This document shows, piece by piece, positions 8,102-11,471 of a stretch of 11,471 bases of DNA. The stretch's first letter is position 1, and each line of letters begins with the position of its first letter. The notes under the pieces are model-generated. The model was not told where the DNA came from, did no database searches, and worked only from the letters and a program-made list of their open reading frames with translations. The position numbers were made by a program, and so were the translations under genes. Where the stretch lies: contig PFUQ01000244.1 in NCBI GenBank assembly GCA_002790175.1, forward strand, positions 1-11,471, read 5' to 3'. This DNA is from Flavobacteriales bacterium CG_4_9_14_3_um_filter_32_8 (GTDB taxonomy: Bacteria; Bacteroidota; Bacteroidia; Flavobacteriales_E; Vicingaceae).

Positions 8102-8841
8102 AAACAGCTACAATAATCCTAATAAATTTATTTTTGGCTACTTTGGCAATAGCACAAAATGATTTATCTACTATCAAATATGGTACAACGTATGTTCCAG
8201 AGGCTGTAATTGATGAAAAATATGGAATCACGATGTATGAGCCATTAAACATGATGTTAGGAACTGGTGCTGTGCGTAACAATAAAAGTGGATATGCTTC
8301 TAATGGGTATGAAGAAGATTATTATACAACTGGGCAACTATTACATAAAGGATTTTATTTGGAGGGGCAATTAAAGATTTATAAGAATTATTTTCCAAAT
8401 GGCAATGTAGAACGTAATTTTAGGTTAGTTGATCTTAAAAAAAGTAAGATGACTACCTATTATAAGGATGGAACTATGAAATCGGATATCGTATATATTG
8501 GAAGCCAAGCATTGAAATGGCAAGATTATTATCCAAATGGCACCCTAGAATTTGTTGAAGAATACGATAAAGACTTTCGATACTATATTTTTAAAGCTAA
8601 TTATTTTGAAAACGGCACTCCTGAAAGTACATTGGAAATGACTGATAAAAAGAAATTGATTTATACCCAATCCTATTATTATCCTAATGGTAAATTAAAA
8701 GAACAGGGAGAGGTAAAATATGATACTTCAATGTTCGATTATAAAAGAATTGGAAATTGGAAATTGTTCGATGAAAATGGTATTCCGAATAAAGAGGTTA
8801 AATATGCTAGTGGAAATGTTGTAAGTGAAAAAAATCTATAA
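8098..8841 (+). CDS. exported MORN_2/YwqK-like repeat protein
   Basis: A 247-residue protein of unknown function. It starts with a signal peptide (hydrophobic 5-18, likely cut after AIA or AIAQ at 19-20, no lipobox), so it should be periplasmic or secreted. The rest carries about seven repeats of the form Y-(Y/F)-x-(N/D)-G-x-(L/M/P), with the key glycine at 79, 102, 125, 148, 173, 198 and 228. The first four are exactly 23 residues apart, the later ones 25-30. This matches the MORN_2/YwqK antitoxin-type repeats common in Bacteroidota, which form a beta-rich ladder. Despite the family label, nothing here suggests a toxin partner. Its ATG overlaps the NhaC-type stop by 4 bp (ATGA), so both are probably made from one message. 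Its 3' end overlaps the convergent exporter gene by 6 bp. Confidence 0.82.
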   Translation: MKTATIILINLFLATLAIAQNDLSTIKYGTTYVPEAVIDEKYGITMYEPLNMMLGTGAVRNNKSGYASNGYEEDYYTTGQLLHKGFYLEGQLKIYKNYFPNGNVERNFRLVDLKKSKMTTYYKDGTMKSDIVYIGSQALKWQDYYPNGTLEFVEEYDKDFRYYIFKANYFENGTPESTLEMTDKKKLIYTQSYYYPNGKLKEQGEVKYDTSMFDYKRIGNWKLFDENGIPNKEVKYASGNVVSEKNL

Positions 8842-11088
8842 CTTCTTCTTTCTACTCTTATTTATTACTAATACTGGTAATAAAATCATATCCGTTATTA
8901 CTGCTACCAATAAAATTAAACTAACATAAGTACCTATTAAAAAGGTGCTTTTAAAATCGGAAAATATTAAGGAGATAAAACCTCCACACAATATTACTGT
9001 TGTTAAGAGAATAGCTTTTCCAGTCGATAAATAAGTCCTTTTAAGAGCATAAATGAATGATTTACCTTTCTGCTGCTCAATTTTAAATTTACTTAAAAAA
9101 TGAATGGTGTCATCTACTGCAATTCCAAAAGCAATGGTAAAAATAATGGATGTTGACATGTTAATATTCGTACCTAAAAAGCCCATTAAACCACCAATTA
9201 GTGCGATAGGAATTATGTTTGAAATGATTGAAATAATTGCCATTTTAAGGGATTTGAATAAAAATCCAATGATTAAAGCAATTAATAAAAAAGCGACGCT
9301 CAATCCAATAATAATATTTTTTGCTAAGGACTCATTATTCTTATCCACCAATAGTGCAGTTCCTGTCATTTTATAACCAACTAAATTTGTATCAATTTTT
9401 GATTGAAAAAATTCATTGAAATCATTATTCTTTTCTTTTATTTTTTTACTTCCAACATCGTCCATCTTGCCAGTAAAACGACAAATTGTATTGCCCTCTC
9501 GTACTATATTTTTTATATTCGATTTTAAATTTGTTTGATTTAATTTTTTTAACAAAGAATTATAATCGTCTATATTGTTTGGTATTTTGTAGTAGGAAGA
9601 ATTTCCTCCATGTGTTGCTTTGTTAATCGATTTTATAAGGTTTAAAGGAGAAAATATGAATCCAACCTCATATTCAGTATATAAATTTTTTTCGATGATA
9701 TCCATTTGTTGCATCACTTTAAAATCGAATATTGATGATGAATCTTTGGTGAAGATTGCCATTTCGAAAGGGCGAATTCCAGAATAATTATTTTCAAAAA
9801 ATCGAAAATCTTTTTGCAAAGGATCGTCTTCCGATAAATCTTCCAATAATTTATAATCAACTTGTAATTGAAAAAGACCAACAATTGATAATACGAATAA
9901 TAAAGCATAACTAATTAAAATTTTCTTTTGATTTTTGATAATAAAAAGAAATCCATTTGATAGCATTTTATCCCAAAATATTTTTTTAGTATCAATGATA
10001 GCTATTTTTGGTTTTTTCAACAATGATAAAGTAGCTGGTAAAAATAAAATAGCTATTACAAATGCCAAAACAACTCCAATTGCGGCATAAAGACCAAATT
10101 CCTGTATTGGTTTTATATTTACCGACATTAATGTTATAAATCCAACAGCAGTAGTTAATGAAGTATAAAATGTTGCCCTTCCTATTTCCTTGAAAGTAGA
10201 TTTTATGGCTTCAGTTTTACTTTTATTTAATCGAAGCTCTTCAATGTATTTATTTATGATATGAACAGCATCCGACATTCCAACCACAAACAAGATAGTT
10301 GGAAGTAAAGTTGACATTACATCCAACGATTTCCCAAAAAGCTGCATCATTCCTAAAACCCCTACAATTGCTCCGATTACTGTTAGTATAGGAACAATTA
10401 CTCCGGCAGCATATCTAAAACTGATGTATAGTAAGGTGATGATTAATAACATTGAGATGGTTAAAAAGAGGATTAATTCAAACTTCATTTTAGTTAAATA
10501 AATTTTCTGTCCTCTTACTTTTCCAGCATAATGAACTTCTTGAAATTGATATTTTGATAATAAATTTTCTATATCAAATAATAATTCATCTGAAGCTTTT
10601 TTAGTAATTATTTGTGAATGATGAACAACAAAACAGATGGATTTAAAATCAGAAGAAAATAAAGTTTTAGTAAATTCGGGTGATTTTGTAATTCTGATGG
10701 AATCATTTCTAAATTTTGAAGAATCATCAATATGCAAAATTGGAATTTCCATATATCCAAAAACATTGATGATGGGTACTTTTATTTTTGTTGGAGAAAT
10801 AACATCAACTACATGATTTAATTTTTCCAATTCAGAAGAAAAAGAATCCGCTTTTTTAAGAAAACCAGTATTAAAAATTCCATTAGTATTACCAATTGCA
10901 ATAAGCACATAGTCGTTGTCATTTTCAAAAGATGCTCTATACTCCAAAAAGTAGGCTAAATCCTCATCATGCTGTGGAAAGAAATTCTCGAAATTATAAT
11001 CAAAGGTTAATTTTGAACCAAAAAAAGTAGCAATACTTGTAAATACAAAAAAAGAAATGATAATGATACCTGCTATCCTTTTTGTCAA
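8836..11088 (-). CDS. RND/MMPL-superfamily transporter (HAE3-like, 12 TM)
   Basis: A 750-residue inner-membrane protein with the duplicated RND layout: one helix (about 5-24), a soluble domain (25-200), five helices (about 203-355), then helix 7 (388-408), a second soluble domain (409-588) and five more helices (590-740). Each half carries the conserved charged helix-4 motif, GMSDAVHI at 270-277 and GIAVDDTIHF at 655-664, where the Asp residues usually relay protons. The soluble domains are shorter than those of drug pumps such as AcrB (about 1050 residues in all), placing it with the MMPL/HAE3 exporters, which often move lipids or hopanoids. No membrane-fusion protein or TolC partner is next to it. 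The tail is basic (KSRKKKL). The start is TTG; an in-frame stop lies only seven codons upstream with no ATG between. It is divergent from an acyl-CoA synthetase gene. Substrate unknown. Confidence 0.9.
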   Translation of the reverse strand: MTKRIAGIIIISFFVFTSIATFFGSKLTFDYNFENFFPQHDEDLAYFLEYRASFENDNDYVLIAIGNTNGIFNTGFLKKADSFSSELEKLNHVVDVISPTKIKVPIINVFGYMEIPILHIDDSSKFRNDSIRITKSPEFTKTLFSSDFKSICFVVHHSQIITKKASDELLFDIENLLSKYQFQEVHYAGKVRGQKIYLTKMKFELILFLTISMLLIITLLYISFRYAAGVIVPILTVIGAIVGVLGMMQLFGKSLDVMSTLLPTILFVVGMSDAVHIINKYIEELRLNKSKTEAIKSTFKEIGRATFYTSLTTAVGFITLMSVNIKPIQEFGLYAAIGVVLAFVIAILFLPATLSLLKKPKIAIIDTKKIFWDKMLSNGFLFIIKNQKKILISYALLFVLSIVGLFQLQVDYKLLEDLSEDDPLQKDFRFFENNYSGIRPFEMAIFTKDSSSIFDFKVMQQMDIIEKNLYTEYEVGFIFSPLNLIKSINKATHGGNSSYYKIPNNIDDYNSLLKKLNQTNLKSNIKNIVREGNTICRFTGKMDDVGSKKIKEKNNDFNEFFQSKIDTNLVGYKMTGTALLVDKNNESLAKNIIIGLSVAFLLIALIIGFLFKSLKMAIISIISNIIPIALIGGLMGFLGTNINMSTSIIFTIAFGIAVDDTIHFLSKFKIEQQKGKSFIYALKRTYLSTGKAILLTTVILCGGFISLIFSDFKSTFLIGTYVSLILLVAVITDMILLPVLVINKSRKKKL

Positions 11089-11121
11089 AGTTGTTGGATT
11101 TTGAGTTTAAACGCATTAAAA

Positions 11122-11156
11122 TTAGATAAATTATAACTGTAATAGTTTAGATAAAT
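11122..11156. repeat. 10-bp direct repeat in divergent promoter region
   Basis: TTAGATAAAT occurs at 11122-11131 and again at 11147-11156, starting 25 bp apart. Both copies lie in the 131-bp spacer between the divergent RND-type exporter and the acyl-CoA synthetase, upstream of each gene. The position suggests a regulator binding pair, but in AT-rich DNA a chance match is possible. Confidence 0.45.
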
Positions 11157-11165
11157 GAACAGTGA

Positions 11166-11198
11166 TTGATTAATTTTAAATTAATATATTTACTTTTA
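11166..11198 (+). promoter_or_regulatory. candidate promoter of acyl-CoA synthetase gene
   Basis: TTG at 11166-11168 and TACTTTTA at 11191-11198 are separated by 22 bases. This fits the flavobacterial TTG-N17-23-TAnnTTTG pattern with one mismatch at the last base of the -7 box. Transcription would start near 11205, about 15 bases before the ATG. An AT palindrome, ATTAATTT-t-AAATTAAT (11169-11185), fills most of the spacer and could be an operator. Confidence 0.35.
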
Positions 11199-11219
11199 AT
11201 AAAATTTTAGCTTAAAATT

Positions 11220-11471
11220 ATGATTAAAACATTATTTGATTTTTATTATTTTGCCCTCAACAATCAACCAAAAAATGATGCATTTACTCAAAAAGAGGGC
11301 GGTAGATGGGTTTCTTTATCGTCTGCTGAATTTGTAAAAAAAGCAAAACAATTGAGTACAGGATTGATAAAACTGGGCATCAATAAAGGAGATAGAGCTG
11401 CTATTATTTCCAACAATAGGACGGAATGGCATTTAACAGATTTGGCAGTTCAGCAATTAGGAATTGTTAAT
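11220..11471 (+). CDS. AMP-forming long-chain acyl-CoA synthetase, N-terminal fragment
   Basis: The first 84 codons of a gene that continues past the window. The translation begins MIKTLFDFYYFALNNQ and contains WVSLSSAEFVKKAKQLSTGL, then GINKGDRAAIISNNRTEWH and LAVQQLGIVN. This is the typical opening of the ANL superfamily long-chain fatty acyl-CoA synthetases: a tyrosine/tryptophan-type 'W..lS..E' strand, a helix ending in LG(I/V)xKGDR, then xxIxSxNRxEW. The enzyme activates fatty acids to acyl-CoA through an acyl-AMP intermediate, at the cytoplasmic face of the membrane. The ATP/AMP-binding signatures that would settle the call lie beyond the window. The ATG at 11220 is the natural start, with a candidate promoter just upstream. 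It is divergent from the RND-type exporter, a family that often handles lipids. Confidence 0.85.
   Translation, partial: MIKTLFDFYYFALNNQPKNDAFTQKEGGRWVSLSSAEFVKKAKQLSTGLIKLGINKGDRAAIISNNRTEWHLTDLAVQQLGIVN

Noticed and set aside
8098..8841. YwqK-type 'antitoxin' label suggesting a toxin-antitoxin system
   Set aside because: The protein has a signal peptide and its partner is an antiporter; no small toxin gene is next to it. The repeats alone do not show antitoxin function.
8862..8883. Hairpin TTATTAC/GTAATAA as a terminator for the MORN gene
   Set aside because: It lies inside the exporter's coding region, is all but AT-only, has an 8-base loop and lacks a T-tract.
9104..9376. Open frame of 90 codons on the + strand opposite the exporter gene
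   Set aside because: Its hydrophobic, Ile/Lys-rich product mirrors the transmembrane codons of the real gene on the other strand; no independent coding signal is seen.

Overview
The window comes from a strongly AT-rich bacterial chromosome, most likely a member of Bacteroidota close to the Flavobacteriia. The case rests on several points: a DNA polymerase III alpha subunit with a DnaQ-like exonuclease fused to its N-terminus, a tandem run of exported FKBP-type prolyl isomerases, a promoter box of the TAnnTTTG type, and heavy use of A/T-ending codons. It reads as ordinary core genome. I see no transposase, CRISPR array, tRNA, rRNA, phage gene or toxin-antitoxin pair.

Layout. (1) Positions 1-1679, + strand: three consecutive FKBP-type peptidyl-prolyl isomerases. 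The first is a 3' fragment, the second a lipoprotein and the third a soluble periplasmic form. The last two are recent-looking paralogues. The run ends in a strong two-way hairpin terminator. (2) Positions 1751-6437, - strand: dnaE, a 1426-residue fusion polymerase, followed by thioredoxin trxA, which seems to have its own promoter. (3) Positions 6626-8841, + strand: an NhaC-family Na+/H+ antiporter whose stop codon overlaps the start of an exported MORN/YwqK-repeat protein (ATGA junction). (4) Positions 8836-11088, - strand: a 12-TM RND/MMPL-type (HAE3-like) exporter that meets the MORN gene tail to tail with a 6-bp overlap and uses a TTG start. (5) Positions 11220-11471, + strand: the N-terminus of an AMP-forming long-chain acyl-CoA synthetase, running off the window. 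The 131-bp divergent spacer before it holds a 10-bp direct repeat and a 17-bp AT palindrome.

How the genes relate. The FKBP run is an envelope protein-folding block. DnaE and thioredoxin are housekeeping genes. The antiporter and MORN protein form a translationally coupled pair in which only the antiporter has a predictable role. The RND-type exporter and the acyl-CoA synthetase share a divergent control region, and both families often handle lipids, so a shared lipid-related role is possible but unproven.

I did not find a clearly new biological system. The points most worth checking are the loss of several PHP-domain metal ligands in the exonuclease-fused DnaE, the coupled NhaC-MORN pair, and the repeats in the last divergent spacer.
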